A stretch of 64,000 nucleotides of DNA from Rhodococcus oxybenzonivorans (GCF_003130705.1 NZ_CP021354.1:4774001-4838000), one strand, 5' to 3'; shown: positions 18,382-27,410, numbered from the stretch's first letter. A program made the numbers and translations. The notes: generated from the sequence alone by a model not told the origin.

Positions 18382-20037
18382 TCAGTGGAAGTCGAAGGGC
18401 GACTCGACCACTCCGAAGGGGTCGTATCTCATCCCACAGGCCAGACGCTGGACACCGGACACCTCTCCGACCGTCGCGCCGACGAGGAAGGCGTCGGCCA
18501 TTGCATCCTGGGTGTTGCGGTCACCGCGTGCGGAGTCGAACACTGCCCGCAGTGCCTGTTCGAGACGGTGTGGGTCCCTCGCCGACTTCTCGCGGATGAA
18601 GCGCTCGACGTGGGCGTCGACGCTGGCTTCGTCGACCTTGAAGCGGTGTGGAGGGTTCTCGCGGGAAGGCTGGAAGGCGTTGACTCCGATCACGATCCGC
18701 TCTCCGGACTGTATTTCCTCCTCACGTAGGAGGTTCTCGTCGTCCATCATCGACTCGATCGACCCATCCTCGATGCCACGCAGCAGTCCGTGGTCCTCGA
18801 TCTTCGCCAACAGCGCCAGGGCATCGGCCTCGACTCGGTCGGTAAGTGCCTCGACGTAGTAGCTTCCACCGAGTGGGTCGGCGGTGCGTGCCGCACCGAC
18901 CTCATGGGCGAGTATCAGCTGGGTCCGGGTCGCAAGCTCGCGGGCCTCGTGTGTCGGTATGCCGATCGGCTCGTCGAAGGTGCAGGTTTCTACGGATTGC
19001 ACTCCACCGAGGATCGCGGCGAGGGTTTCGATCGCGGCCCGAGTGAGATTGTTGAGGGGCTGCTGGTAAACCAGTGAACGACCGGAGGTGTGGCAGGCGA
19101 TGCGAAGCCGCATGCTGCGCGGGTCGGTGGCGCCGAACTCCTCTTTCATCGTGCGTGCCCAGATCCTCCGGAGCGCACGGAATTTTGCGACCTCCTCGAA
19201 CAGGTCGATATCAGCGGTCGAGACCCAGGCCATCCTCGGTGCGACCTCGTCGATTCGTACGCCACGTTCGGTGAGGTCGGTAAAGGTCTTCCGGACGATG
19301 GCCATACCGAGTGCGATCTCGCCAACCGGTGTGGTTCCGCGTTCGCGCAGGTTGTACGCCTGCGGGAACCCGCAAGACCATTTCGGGGTGTTGCGAGCGA
19401 CAAACTCCAGAGTGTCGATCGCGAGACGGTGACCGAACTCGGGTGAGACGAATTTCTGTCCGCCGCCGTCCAGGTTGAGCCGGAGATAGTCCGGCATGTG
19501 TGAGCCGTGCACATCGCTCAGCGACAATCCGTGCTTGCGCGCATACGCAACGACCATCGGATAGATGTTGAACGTGACGTGCCAGGCGACGTCGGTTTTC
19601 GTGATGTCGATGTGCGCGAGAAGTCGCTCGAGGTCATTGATACTCGACACCGACGCACCCTCGAGCCCGACATCGGGACGCAGCACAGGGTGGTCAGGAT
19701 CCAGGCCCTGGGTGGAGACTGTGTCGAGTACGACGTCGACCGCCGCGGACCCGGCCTTCAGCGACTGGGCGATACCATCGGCCGTGTCCTCGGGACTTCC
19801 GTAGCCGACGATGTTGCGGAGAGTCCACATTCGGCTCCGGTACATCTGCGGAAACGATCCGCGTGTGTAGGGGAACGTGCCCGGATCACCGAGCGCCTCG
19901 TCGTACGCGGGGTCGGGCTCGTCGGGCCTATAGAAATTTTCAGTAGGCGTGCCCGACCACGTCGTTGTGCGGGACAACTTGACCGAAACCTCGGACAAAT
20001 CCTCGTCGGCGTGTCCGTTTTGCTGCGAAGTCACCAT
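18382..20037 (-). CDS. Coenzyme B12-dependent acyl-CoA mutase, large subunit (2-hydroxyisobutyryl-CoA mutase-like)
   Basis: The substrate-binding TIM-barrel subunit (551 residues) of a two-subunit adenosylcobalamin mutase. The family signature T-R-G-S-F-P-Q-M-Y-R-S-R-M-W-T-L-R is at residues ~58-74. The specificity residue after R-N is Ile76, aligning with Tyr89 of methylmalonyl-CoA mutase, Phe80 of isobutyryl-CoA mutase and Ile90 of 2-hydroxyisobutyryl-CoA mutase. The second hallmark of that last enzyme, Asp117, aligns with Val103 here. The acid handled is therefore probably branched or hydroxylated, not methylmalonyl-CoA. The start is ATG 20037 or the GTG one codon on. The B12-binding subunit lies 64 bases upstream and the GTPase chaperone diverges beyond it. 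Confidence 0.87.
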   Translation of the reverse strand: MVTSQQNGHADEDLSEVSVKLSRTTTWSGTPTENFYRPDEPDPAYDEALGDPGTFPYTRGSFPQMYRSRMWTLRNIVGYGSPEDTADGIAQSLKAGSAAVDVVLDTVSTQGLDPDHPVLRPDVGLEGASVSSINDLERLLAHIDITKTDVAWHVTFNIYPMVVAYARKHGLSLSDVHGSHMPDYLRLNLDGGGQKFVSPEFGHRLAIDTLEFVARNTPKWSCGFPQAYNLRERGTTPVGEIALGMAIVRKTFTDLTERGVRIDEVAPRMAWVSTADIDLFEEVAKFRALRRIWARTMKEEFGATDPRSMRLRIACHTSGRSLVYQQPLNNLTRAAIETLAAILGGVQSVETCTFDEPIGIPTHEARELATRTQLILAHEVGAARTADPLGGSYYVEALTDRVEADALALLAKIEDHGLLRGIEDGSIESMMDDENLLREEEIQSGERIVIGVNAFQPSRENPPHRFKVDEASVDAHVERFIREKSARDPHRLEQALRAVFDSARGDRNTQDAMADAFLVGATVGEVSGVQRLACGMRYDPFGVVESPFDFH

Positions 20038-20101
20038 TGCTCCATCCGCCCTGACCGTACTGATTCACTGTTCGGCGCCAACCCTTGTGTCGGCCCCCGC
20101 G

Positions 20102-20524
20102 TCACGCGTTCGGCTCCGAGGCCGGCGCCGGGGCGAAGGTTCGATCGATGAACTCGAGGATCTGCGGCTTGTCCGAGCCCGGCCCGAAAACACCGGCAAC
20201 ACCCATCGCCTCGAGCGTCGGCACATCCTCGGGATGTATCAAACCCCCTGCCACCACCGCGATCTCACCACCGCCGACATCGCGAAGGGCATCGATCAGT
20301 TCCTGCACCCGCCGCACGTAGTCCCCGGTGCTGAAACTGACACCGACAAAGTCTGCATCCTCACTGACGGCCACGGAGGCGAGTTGCCGTGCAGTGTTGT
20401 GCTCACCCAGATAGACAACCTCGAGACCATGGTCCCGGAAAATTCGAGCCAAGGTACGAATACCCTTGCTGTGCTTGTCGGAGGCCAGCATGCCCAGGAC
20501 ACATCGGATCTTTCGTGTGTTCAC
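20102..20524 (-). CDS. B12-binding small subunit of acyl-CoA mutase
   Basis: A Rossmann-like cobalamin-binding subunit of 140 residues, the usual length for the HcmB/IcmB-small type. The base-off B12 motif D-K-H-S-K-G (DxHxxG) lies near residue 15 and supplies the lower axial histidine. The second G-G motif (V-V-A-G-G-L-I) is near residue 90. The GTG at 20524 is preceded by GGGAG at eight bases. A longer frame starting inside the operator region is unlikely. It is the first gene of the mutase-E2 operon, followed by the large subunit. Confidence 0.88.
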   Translation of the reverse strand: MNTRKIRCVLGMLASDKHSKGIRTLARIFRDHGLEVVYLGEHNTARQLASVAVSEDADFVGVSFSTGDYVRRVQELIDALRDVGGGEIAVVAGGLIHPEDVPTLEAMGVAGVFGPGSDKPQILEFIDRTFAPAPASEPNA

Positions 20525-20545
20525 CGAGTACTCTCCCTTACTGTC

Positions 20546-20568
20546 GTGCATGCACTTTAGCATGCAGT
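20546..20568. promoter_or_regulatory. Operator candidate between mutase operon and MeaB (two GCATGC cores)
   Basis: The 71-base gap between the divergent B12-subunit and GTPase genes holds the palindrome GTGCATGCAC (20546-20555) and a second GCATGC core centred 12 bp away. Both resemble the island-wide decamer TTGCATGCAA, so both operons could be controlled from here. Confidence 0.55.
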
Positions 20569-20595
20569 AGAGTCGACTGAAAGGAGAGTTTCACA

Positions 20596-21534
20596 ATGGA
20601 ATTGACTGACCTCATAACCCGCGCTCGCCGGTCAGAGGCGCGCGCACTCGGCCGGCTGATATCACTGGTGGAGAACGAATCCCCGCAGTCCCGTGAAATA
20701 GACGCGGAACTCGCGCCCCACACCGGCAGCGCGCACATTGTCGGCCTCACCGGACCGCCGGGAGTCGGCAAGTCCACGTCGGTGACAGCACTCGTCTCCG
20801 AATTGCGGCGCCGAGGCAGAACAGTGGCAGTACTCGCGATCGACCCCAGCTCGCCCTACACGGGCGGCGCCCTGTTGGGAGATCGCGTCCGGATGCAAAG
20901 CCACTCAACAGACCCCGGGGTTTACATCCGGTCCATGGCGAGCAGGGGAAGCCTGGGCGGCCTCTCCGCAACCGCCACAGCATCGCTCCGGGTGCTCGAT
21001 GGGATCGGCTTCGACGTCATCCTCGTCGAAACGGTGGGTGTCGGTCAGTCGGAGGTCGACATCTCGGCTGTCGCCGACACGACGATCGTTCTACTGGCTC
21101 CGGGAATGGGTGACGAAGTTCAGGCCTCCAAGGCCGGCGTTCTCGAGGTCGGTGACATCTTTATCGTCAACAAAGCCGACCAGGGAGGCGCCGAGTCGAC
21201 CCGACGCCAACTCCGGTTCATGATTGGCGGTAACGACCACGATGCCTCGACCTGGCTACCCCCCGTCACACTGGCGGTAGCCCTCTCCAGCAAAGGATTC
21301 GGTGACATCGTCGACGCGATCGACAGCCATCGCATCCACCTCACTGCCTCTGGCGAACTCGAACGACGTCGCACCCGCCGCGCACGCCGTGAGATCGAAG
21401 AGCTCACCATGCAGCTGATACGAGCGCGCCTCCACGCTGGCCCACACCTGGCCAAGCTCGATGCGCTCGCCTCCGACGTGGTCTCAGGCTCTACAGATCC
21501 CTACTCGGCCGCGGTGGAGCTGGCCGGGCAGTGA
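20596..21534 (+). CDS. meaB: MeaB/ArgK-type G3E GTPase, mutase chaperone
   Basis: A P-loop GTPase of 312 residues that loads adenosylcobalamin onto B12 acyl-CoA mutases and protects or reactivates them. Walker A is G-P-P-G-V-G-K-S-T near residue 55. The D-P-S-S-P-Y-T-G-G-A-L-L-G-D-R stretch, V-E-T-V-G-V-G-Q-S-E switch region and N-K-A-D specificity motif are all intact. AAGGAGAG precedes the ATG by about nine bases. It is divergent from the mutase subunits across a 71-base shared control region, which supports this mutase as its client. Confidence 0.92.
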   Translation: MELTDLITRARRSEARALGRLISLVENESPQSREIDAELAPHTGSAHIVGLTGPPGVGKSTSVTALVSELRRRGRTVAVLAIDPSSPYTGGALLGDRVRMQSHSTDPGVYIRSMASRGSLGGLSATATASLRVLDGIGFDVILVETVGVGQSEVDISAVADTTIVLLAPGMGDEVQASKAGVLEVGDIFIVNKADQGGAESTRRQLRFMIGGNDHDASTWLPPVTLAVALSSKGFGDIVDAIDSHRIHLTASGELERRRTRRARREIEELTMQLIRARLHAGPHLAKLDALASDVVSGSTDPYSAAVELAGQ

Positions 21535-21560
21535 CGATGGCGGCTCCTCCGACTTACCCC

Positions 21561-21586
21561 ACCCGACTACCTGCCGGCAGTCGGGT
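21561..21586. terminator. Hairpin between convergent meaB and dihydrolipoamide dehydrogenase genes
   Basis: ACCCGACT (21561-21568) pairs with AGTCGGGT (21579-21586) around a CTGCCGGC-containing loop. It sits in the 114-base gap between two converging stops, so it can act on both strands. Confidence 0.5.
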
Positions 21587-21648
21587 GCCGAAAGATGCCC
21601 GTCCGCAGTGTAAGTCGATTCTTTGGCCAGTCGCGACGGGCAATCTTT

Positions 21649-23022
21649 TCAAGCGTGCACGTGGAGCGGTTTGCCGGACACTGCCAGCAATGCCTCGCCG
21701 AGCGCCTCCCCCTGGGTTGGATGAGCGTGTACGAACTTCGCGGCCTCCGATGCCTTGACCTCGAGGTTGTACATCAACTGAGCCTCGCCGATCAGTTCAC
21801 CTACCCGGTCACCGACCATATGGACGCCCACGACAGCGCCCGTGGGCGCAACCACCAATTTGACTACACCGGTCGTCTTCAAGATCTGACTCTTCCCATT
21901 TCCGGCGAGATCATACGTCACAGTATCGATATCGTCACCGAACCGCCCACGTGCTGCAGCCTCGGTCACGCCAACCGACGCTACCTCGGGATGCGAGTAG
22001 ATGACGCGGGGAATACCAGTCTCGTCGATGCGGTCAGGACTGCATCCGGCAACGTCCTCGGCGACGAAGATCCCCTGTTGAAACCCTCGATGCGCCAGCT
22101 GGAGTCCCCGCACAATGTCGCCGACCGCGTAGATGCTCGGCACTGCCGTGCGCAAGCGGTCATCGGTCGCCACGAAGCCGTCTTCGATCGTTATCCCCGC
22201 TGCCTCGAATCCCATCCCATTCGTATTGGGAACACGCCCGACCGCGACCAGAACGACGTCGGCGTCGAGAACGTCACCCGAGTCGAGGGTGACGGTCACC
22301 GCATCACCATCCTGCACCACCGCGGTGACCCGTGTGCCCGTCTTCGCCGTGATCTTGCGCCGCCTGAACGCCCGCTCCAGGTACGTCGACATCGCCTCGT
22401 CCTCATGCGGCACGAGGCGCGGCAACGCCTCGACGATTGTGACGGCGGCTCCGAAGGACGACCAGATGCTGGCGAATTCGACGCCGATGACGCCGCCTCC
22501 GAGAATGATTGCCTTTTTCGGCACCGACGGCAGCACAAGCGCCTCGTCGCTGGTAATCACTCGACCGCCGAGAGGAATGCCGGGCAATCCCTTCGGGATC
22601 GATCCGGTTGCGAGGACGATGTGTGCGCCCGTGATCAGTTCGCCTTCTACCTCAATGCCGTTCGGCCCGACCAAGTGACCGCGACCGTCCACCACGGTGA
22701 TGCCGTGCGAGCCGATGAGGCCCTGCAGTCCCTTGTGCAGCCGGGTGACGATCGAGTTCTTGTAACTGTGTACCTTGCCGACATCGATCCCGCTGAAGGT
22801 GGCGGCGACGCCGAATTGTGTTGCAATCTTGGCTGTGTCCGCTACTTCGGCTGCATGCAACAACGCTTTCGTCGGAATACACCCTCGGTGCAGGCACGTG
22901 CCCCCGAGGTCACCCTCCTCGATGAGTATTACCGAGCGGCCCAACTCGGCCGAGCGTATTGCGGCGGCGTACCCGCCGGAACCACCACCGAGGATGACGA
23001 CATCTGCTGAACGTGGGGTCAT
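21649..23022 (-). CDS. lpd: Dihydrolipoamide dehydrogenase (E3)
   Basis: An FAD disulphide oxidoreductase that re-oxidises dihydrolipoamide with NAD+. 457 residues from an ATG preceded by AGGAGTGTCTC. The FAD-binding V-I-L-G-G-G-S-G-G is at the N-terminus. The redox-active pair is in G-G-T-C-L-H-R-G-C near residue 40, the NAD-binding I-L-G-G-G-V-I-G-V-E is near 175, and the dimer-interface H-P-T-Q-G-E is at the C-terminus. As no other E3 gene is in the window, it probably serves the E1 (31528-33572) and split E2 of this island. The F420-type gene lies 239 bases upstream. That gap holds nothing else I recognise. Confidence 0.93.
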   Translation of the reverse strand: MTPRSADVVILGGGSGGYAAAIRSAELGRSVILIEEGDLGGTCLHRGCIPTKALLHAAEVADTAKIATQFGVAATFSGIDVGKVHSYKNSIVTRLHKGLQGLIGSHGITVVDGRGHLVGPNGIEVEGELITGAHIVLATGSIPKGLPGIPLGGRVITSDEALVLPSVPKKAIILGGGVIGVEFASIWSSFGAAVTIVEALPRLVPHEDEAMSTYLERAFRRRKITAKTGTRVTAVVQDGDAVTVTLDSGDVLDADVVLVAVGRVPNTNGMGFEAAGITIEDGFVATDDRLRTAVPSIYAVGDIVRGLQLAHRGFQQGIFVAEDVAGCSPDRIDETGIPRVIYSHPEVASVGVTEAAARGRFGDDIDTVTYDLAGNGKSQILKTTGVVKLVVAPTGAVVGVHMVGDRVGELIGEAQLMYNLEVKASEAAKFVHAHPTQGEALGEALLAVSGKPLHVHA

Positions 23023-23261
23023 GAGACACTCCTGACTGAACAGAATTAGCAAAGAGCCACGCATAGGCATCTGCGCGTGCGAGCAAGCAGTGACGGTGCG
23101 CACCCGCACGTGAGACTTACCGTCGTTCCAGTACGTGTGCGCTCATCAACCCCAACACTGCCGCTCTTCGATAACGGCTTGGCATGGATAGCGAAACGCG
23201 TTGCGACGCTGTAGCAGCCGACGACACCGGAGCTTCCCTGAGTACGGCCGGGGCTCGAGCC

Positions 23262-24191
23262 TCAGGAGTTCACGAGAGCGGGCGCGAGTTCGCGCCACTG
23301 CTCGAGCGGAAGCGAGGTCGGATCCGACGGTAGGACTTGGACGCACACATGGTCGGCGCCGGCGTCGATATGCGCCTGAACACGCGCCTGCACCGCTTCG
23401 ACATCACCCCAAGCGATGACAGCGTCGATGACACGGTCACTACCGCCGTCGTCGAAGTCTGCTTCGGTGAACCCGTGCTTCAACAGGTCCTTGCGGTAAC
23501 TGTCGAAGCCGAAATAAAGCTGTGCATACCTGCGCGCTATCTCGCGTGCCCGCCCGGGGTCGGTCTCGAGAACCACCGCCTGCTCCGGGCAGAGCAGCGG
23601 CCCGGATCCGAGGATGCCGCGTGCTTCAGCGGTGTGTTCGGGAACCACGAAGTACGGGTGGGCACCGGCTGCGCGTCGGGAGGCAAGCTCGAGCATTTTG
23701 GGACCCACCGCTGCCAACACCCGTGGTGGCGGGGCTGCCGGCCGCGGCGACTGGTAGGCCACACCGTCCATAGCGTCGAGGTAGTCGGCCATACGCTTCA
23801 GCGGACTCGAATACTTCTGCCCCCGCATGCCCTCCACGATGGCAGCCCGACTGACGCCGAGGCCGAGTAGGAACCGGTCATCGAAGGCCTCTGCCAAAGT
23901 GAGCTGGCCGGCCGCCATCGCCACGGGGTCGCGCGCCCATATGTTGGCAATGCCCGTGGCGACCACCAATTGCCGTGTTGCGCCCAACAGCATGGCCGAG
24001 TTGGCGAGAACCTCGCGGCGCAAACCCTCGGAAATCCAGACCGTGGGATAGCCGAGATCCTCGAGTTCCGCCGCTACTTCCCGGGCTCGTGAGGCGGGTT
24101 GCAGGTCCAGCGCCTGCGTCCAGAGGCCCACCTTGCCCAGCGATCGAAGAGGGTCAGCGCTGACGTCGTGTGAATCTGAAGAATTGCTCAT
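23262..24191 (-). CDS. F420-dependent LLM-class oxidoreductase (TIGR03620-like)
   Basis: A luciferase-like (beta/alpha)8 monooxygenase or reductase of about 309 residues. Typical segments are G-L-W-T-Q-A-L-D near residue 20, the A-T-G-I-A-N-I-W-A-R-D-P strand-loop near 80, and F-L-L-G-L-G-V-S near 110. Family members use reduced F420 or FMN. The F420 route is common in Rhodococcus and Mycobacterium but cannot be proved by reading. The ATG follows AGGTG, and a GTG two codons earlier is an alternative. A decamer operator sits about 98 bases upstream. Its substrate in the pathway is unknown. Confidence 0.8.
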   Translation of the reverse strand: MSNSSDSHDVSADPLRSLGKVGLWTQALDLQPASRAREVAAELEDLGYPTVWISEGLRREVLANSAMLLGATRQLVVATGIANIWARDPVAMAAGQLTLAEAFDDRFLLGLGVSRAAIVEGMRGQKYSSPLKRMADYLDAMDGVAYQSPRPAAPPPRVLAAVGPKMLELASRRAAGAHPYFVVPEHTAEARGILGSGPLLCPEQAVVLETDPGRAREIARRYAQLYFGFDSYRKDLLKHGFTEADFDDGGSDRVIDAVIAWGDVEAVQARVQAHIDAGADHVCVQVLPSDPTSLPLEQWRELAPALVNS

Positions 24192-24288
24192 AGACACCTG
24201 ACTAGATCATCTTCCTGTGCGCGTTCGAGGCTGGGCGAGATTCGGGCGGTACATGTGTTGCAGGCGACGGTAGCACGTGACGAACATT

Positions 24289-24298
24289 TTGCATACAT
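24289..24298. promoter_or_regulatory. Decamer operator upstream of F420-type gene
   Basis: TTGCATACAT, within ATTTTGCATACATTA, matches the island decamer TTGCATGCAA at eight of ten positions. It lies in the 167-base gap upstream of the minus-strand LLM gene. Confidence 0.55.
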
Positions 24299-24358
24299 TA
24301 CTTCCGTGACCACTCGCCTCGACCTCGCGGCTGACACCCCGCTTATCCCACCGGCTTC

Positions 24359-24682
24359 TCATGGGGGTGCGTAGACGGTGGTCTGACGTAGCAGTCGGAC
24401 ACTGGGTTCTGGATCCAGTTGGATGCTGTCCGACATGCGCAGCCCGCCCTGTGCATGCACTTCCAGCATGTGGTCCACAACGGCCTGGAAGTCGTCCGCT
24501 TCGATCTCATAGATCGCAACAAATGGGCCATCGCCGTTGACTGGAGTCAGTCGCCGGCCCGCGGTAAAACCCTCCAGCGCTACAACTTCGGGTAGGTGAA
24601 TCTCGTCATACCAGGTGTGGAACTCTACCTCGCGCTCCGGCGCGCTCGGCCACGTCTCCACATAGAGAATTCCTTTTGCCAT
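24359..24682 (-). CDS. Small ferredoxin-fold (alpha-beta barrel, EthD/DUF4286-like) protein
   Basis: A 107-residue protein patterned like dimeric alpha-beta barrel proteins: strand I-L-Y-V-E-T, the W-Y-D-E-I-H-L-P-E-V helix start typical of EthD-like families, strand F-V-A-I-Y-E-I-E and a central helix. Relatives include small isomerases, lyases and EthD, which assists a P450 system. I start it at the ATG at 24682. The GTG six codons earlier lies closer to a GGTGGAG motif and is possible. It is the last gene of the flavoprotein/SnoaL operon. Confidence 0.6.
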   Translation of the reverse strand: MAKGILYVETWPSAPEREVEFHTWYDEIHLPEVVALEGFTAGRRLTPVNGDGPFVAIYEIEADDFQAVVDHMLEVHAQGGLRMSDSIQLDPEPSVRLLRQTTVYAPP

Positions 24683-24855
24683 GATGTGTCCGATCTCCAC
24701 CGGAGTGGTCGAGTGAGTGTGCGTTTTCGGGCAGAAACATCGGCAGCGACATAAGCCCGGCCCAGGCCTCCCGCACCGCCACCGAGACCCGCACAGACGT
24801 GCGCTGTGCGGGTTCGGCGCATCGATCTCACAATCGAGTGTTCAGCGTCGAGCAA

Positions 24856-25269
24856 TCACTCGACGCTCTGTTCGGCCATCATTTCGAGGAGCGTCTCATC
24901 GGCAAGCTTGGTGTCGGTGTATTCGTCCATGTGATAGATCTTCCCGTCGCGGACGTGGAACATGAAGATGTAGTCGTTGTTGTACTCCCGCCCGTCGGCA
25001 AGCGTCGAGTACCCCTTGAGTTGGCACGCAACGCGGTCGGCTTCAGCGGTGACGCTCTCGAACTCGAATCGAATTCCGTTCTTGAACAACGACGAAACGG
25101 CTGCCACGAAGGCGACTGTCTCCTCCCGAGTCCGCCTCCCGCAAATCTTGGCGGTTCCCCGGGCAAGAGTGTCGAAGTCTTCCGTGAGGACGCTGTCCAT
25201 CAGCACGGGGTCACCTTCACCGAGTGCCTTCAGGTAGTTCATAGCAACTTCTTTGTTCTTCTCAGTCAT
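24856..25269 (-). CDS. SnoaL/NTF2-like protein
   Basis: A 137-residue cone-shaped NTF2-like domain. The pattern is an N-terminal helix (N-K-E-V-A-M-N-Y-L-K-A-L), a G-D-P-V-L-M-D-S-V-L-T-E-D-F turn, and final antiparallel strands with F-M-F-H-V-R-D-G-K-I and the D-E-Y-T-D-T motif of SnoaL-like families. Members include polyketide cyclases, steroid isomerases and limonene-epoxide-hydrolase-like enzymes, so an isomerase or hydrolase on a cyclic intermediate is possible. It follows the flavoprotein gene by 84 bases on the same strand. Confidence 0.75.
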   Translation of the reverse strand: MTEKNKEVAMNYLKALGEGDPVLMDSVLTEDFDTLARGTAKICGRRTREETVAFVAAVSSLFKNGIRFEFESVTAEADRVACQLKGYSTLADGREYNNDYIFMFHVRDGKIYHMDEYTDTKLADETLLEMMAEQSVE

Positions 25270-25353
25270 GACATTTCCTCCGAGAGTCCTGGATTGGTGA
25301 GCTTGTCGCCGAGCGAGCCGCGGGACAGGCGCTTCGGTACGGCCGTTCCGTCG

Positions 25354-26841
25354 TCAGGCGGTGACCGCGGTGGGAGCCCCTACATCGACGGCAGCGGACG
25401 GCGCCGTCCCCGCCGTATCACGCGCGAGTGCCGCCGCATTGCGGCCTGCGATCCGCCCGTAGGTGAGGCAGTTCGCGATCGAGTTCCCGCTTCCGACGTA
25501 CATTTTGCCGATGACGCCACCGGCGCACTCACCCGCGGCGAACAAACCCGGCACCGGATGCTGATTGCTGCTGAGCACCCGTGCCTCCGAATCGACCGCT
25601 GGTCCACAGGCGGTGAGCGCAATCAGCGACAGCCGCAATTCGCAGGCGTAGAAGGGCCCGGTCTCGACGGGACGCATCTGCTCGCCGTCCTTGAGGAAGA
25701 GCGAGTCGTGCTTCTGGTGAGCGTCCTCGTTGTATCGTTCGATAGTGCCCACCAAGTTCGACGCCGGCACTCCGAGCTGCTCGGCCAGATCGGAGAGCGT
25801 CTCGGCAACCTTCACCTTGCCTTCGGCGATCGCCTCGTCGATCACCGGCTCGAGCCAGTGAGACCTTGGCACACCCGGAAGGTTCACCTTGGTTGCCGCC
25901 TCTGTGCTTTCCGGGTTTGCAGCCCGCTTGGCAGCATGATCGAAGATGGCATAGACGCGGTTACCCTGCGCGCGAACGATTGGGTCCACGACGCTGTAAG
26001 GCGTCATTTCATCCATGAAACGGCGACCGCTGGAATTCACGATCACCAGCCAACCGGGAAGGTACGCCTGCGGGTCGCGGTTGAAGTCCGCGATCAAAAC
26101 CCACCCTCCTCGGTCCACTCCTTCGATGTAAGCATCAACGGGTTCTACGAGGTTGAAGATATCTCCAGACCTCGGGAATGCGCCGCCTATGTACCAACTC
26201 TTCTCGTCCGCGGCCGCGAGCGGCAGGTACTGCTCATGTAGCTCAGGGTTGCCCGCGAAACCTCCCATGGCGAGCACGACAGCGTCCGCGCGTACGACCT
26301 CGTCGCCGACCGCAATACCACGGACACGTCCGCCTTCAACCACGAGGCGGTCCACGCGTTGGCTCAGGGCGATGTCGATATTCGGCTGCTTGCGGATGTG
26401 GCGGGTCAGCACGTCGATGATCTCCTGCCCCTGTCCAGGAACGGAATGGCCCCGCGGTGCGCGCTCTTCACCTGCGCTGATGAGCTGGTTCTGGAAAGTG
26501 ACGCCGAGATCACGGATCCACTCGAAAGTGTCCGGAAGCTCGTCCACCAGGCGCCGAACCACCGAAGGAGTCACGTCCCAGTGGTTGGCCAGCATGTAGT
26601 CCTGGAACAGCTCGTCAGGATGATCATCGAGGCCGTTGGCGCGCTGCAGGCTCGTTCCTGCGGCCATCATAATTCCGGTCGAGAGTCGGCTGGCACCTCC
26701 CAGAATCGTCTCACCCTCCACTAGGAGGACTTTCGCGCCGTCCGACGCGGCCTCCAGCGCCGCCGACATCCCCGCCATTCCCGAGCCGACGACAATCACG
26801 TCTACGTCGCTCGCGGCAACGTCGTTGTCGAGTGTGCTCAA
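25354..26841 (-). CDS. FAD-dependent oxidoreductase, fumarate reductase / 3-ketosteroid-1-dehydrogenase-like
   Basis: A 495-residue flavoprotein of the FAD_binding_2 superfamily. The dinucleotide fold V-I-V-V-G-S-G-M-A-G is at residues ~15-25, with E-G-E-T-I-L-G-G-A-S next. A cap domain fills the middle, and the C-terminal FAD segment reads G-L-F-A-A-G-E-C-A-G-G-V-I-G near 435. Relatives dehydrogenate or reduce alpha,beta-bonds next to a carbonyl, as in KstD and fumarate reductase, so ring desaturation is a reasonable guess. It is the first gene of an operon with the SnoaL-like and ferredoxin-fold genes. Its composite promoter at 27084-27121 implies an unusually long leader of about 235 bases. 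Confidence 0.82.
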   Translation of the reverse strand: MSTLDNDVAASDVDVIVVGSGMAGMSAALEAASDGAKVLLVEGETILGGASRLSTGIMMAAGTSLQRANGLDDHPDELFQDYMLANHWDVTPSVVRRLVDELPDTFEWIRDLGVTFQNQLISAGEERAPRGHSVPGQGQEIIDVLTRHIRKQPNIDIALSQRVDRLVVEGGRVRGIAVGDEVVRADAVVLAMGGFAGNPELHEQYLPLAAADEKSWYIGGAFPRSGDIFNLVEPVDAYIEGVDRGGWVLIADFNRDPQAYLPGWLVIVNSSGRRFMDEMTPYSVVDPIVRAQGNRVYAIFDHAAKRAANPESTEAATKVNLPGVPRSHWLEPVIDEAIAEGKVKVAETLSDLAEQLGVPASNLVGTIERYNEDAHQKHDSLFLKDGEQMRPVETGPFYACELRLSLIALTACGPAVDSEARVLSSNQHPVPGLFAAGECAGGVIGKMYVGSGNSIANCLTYGRIAGRNAAALARDTAGTAPSAAVDVGAPTAVTA

Positions 26842-27083
26842 TGGTCTCTCCTATCGATCGGTGTTGCGGTTCAACGTGACTGAATGCACGCCAAACAGCG
26901 TGAGGCTCTACTCTGCATGGTGTTAGTAAGAGGTCGAACTTGTTCGGTTGCACGCACCCATGGCCGCCTTGACGGACCGGCCTGCATTCCGATTTCGTCC
27001 GCTTGCCCGCGGAAACGTATGGGTGACCCTTCTCCGAGGTTTTCGAAGGTCCGCCCGAAACGAAACAAGCGGCGGTGTCCCTA

Positions 27084-27121
27084 ATCTTATGCAAAATAAT
27101 CGCCATGTGTCCAGGGCCACA
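27084..27121 (-). promoter_or_regulatory. Composite oxygenase-type promoter (flavoprotein operon)
   Basis: Read on the minus strand: the box TGTGGCCCTGGACACA (27121-27106), 11 bases, then TTGCATAAGA (27094-27085), inside which TAAGAT (27089-27084) fits an actinobacterial -10. The 40 bases 27088-27127 match 43095-43134 (reverse strand) at 39 of 40 positions. No -35 consensus is present, which suits activator-dependent transcription. Confidence 0.65.
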
Positions 27122-27410
27122 TTCTCGACTCGAAGTCGAGGGAATCTTCTTCATGAAGACGGCCGCGATCAGGGCGCCAGTTGTCATGGCGGAGAAGCAA
27201 TGCCAGAGTTGACCGCCGGATCGAGAAGCCCTCTACACACCAATCTGGGATTTCCAAGACGTCGACGGCATCGACGTCCGCCGCAGTAGTGCCGAGCGGT
27301 TACGACTCTGGAGTGCGTCTCGACAGAGTTCGTCCCGTACCGCAGTTTGGCGTCATTGAATAGGAGTCGCATCGGAGCGTGGGTGGACAACGCTGCTGCC
27401 GATACAGTTC

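Noticed and set aside
20525..20595. A cobalamin riboswitch upstream of the B12 mutase genes
   Set aside because: The divergent gap is only 71 bases, too short for a cobalamin riboswitch, and no B12-box was seen. Operator-like palindromes explain the conserved bases.
21595..23010. A 471-codon plus-strand frame opposite dihydrolipoamide dehydrogenase
   Set aside because: Antisense of a gene with all flavoprotein motifs and a good ribosome site. No protein-like features.
24799..26241. A 480-codon plus-strand frame opposite the SnoaL and flavoprotein genes
   Set aside because: It spans two genuine genes and their spacer and lacks any motif.
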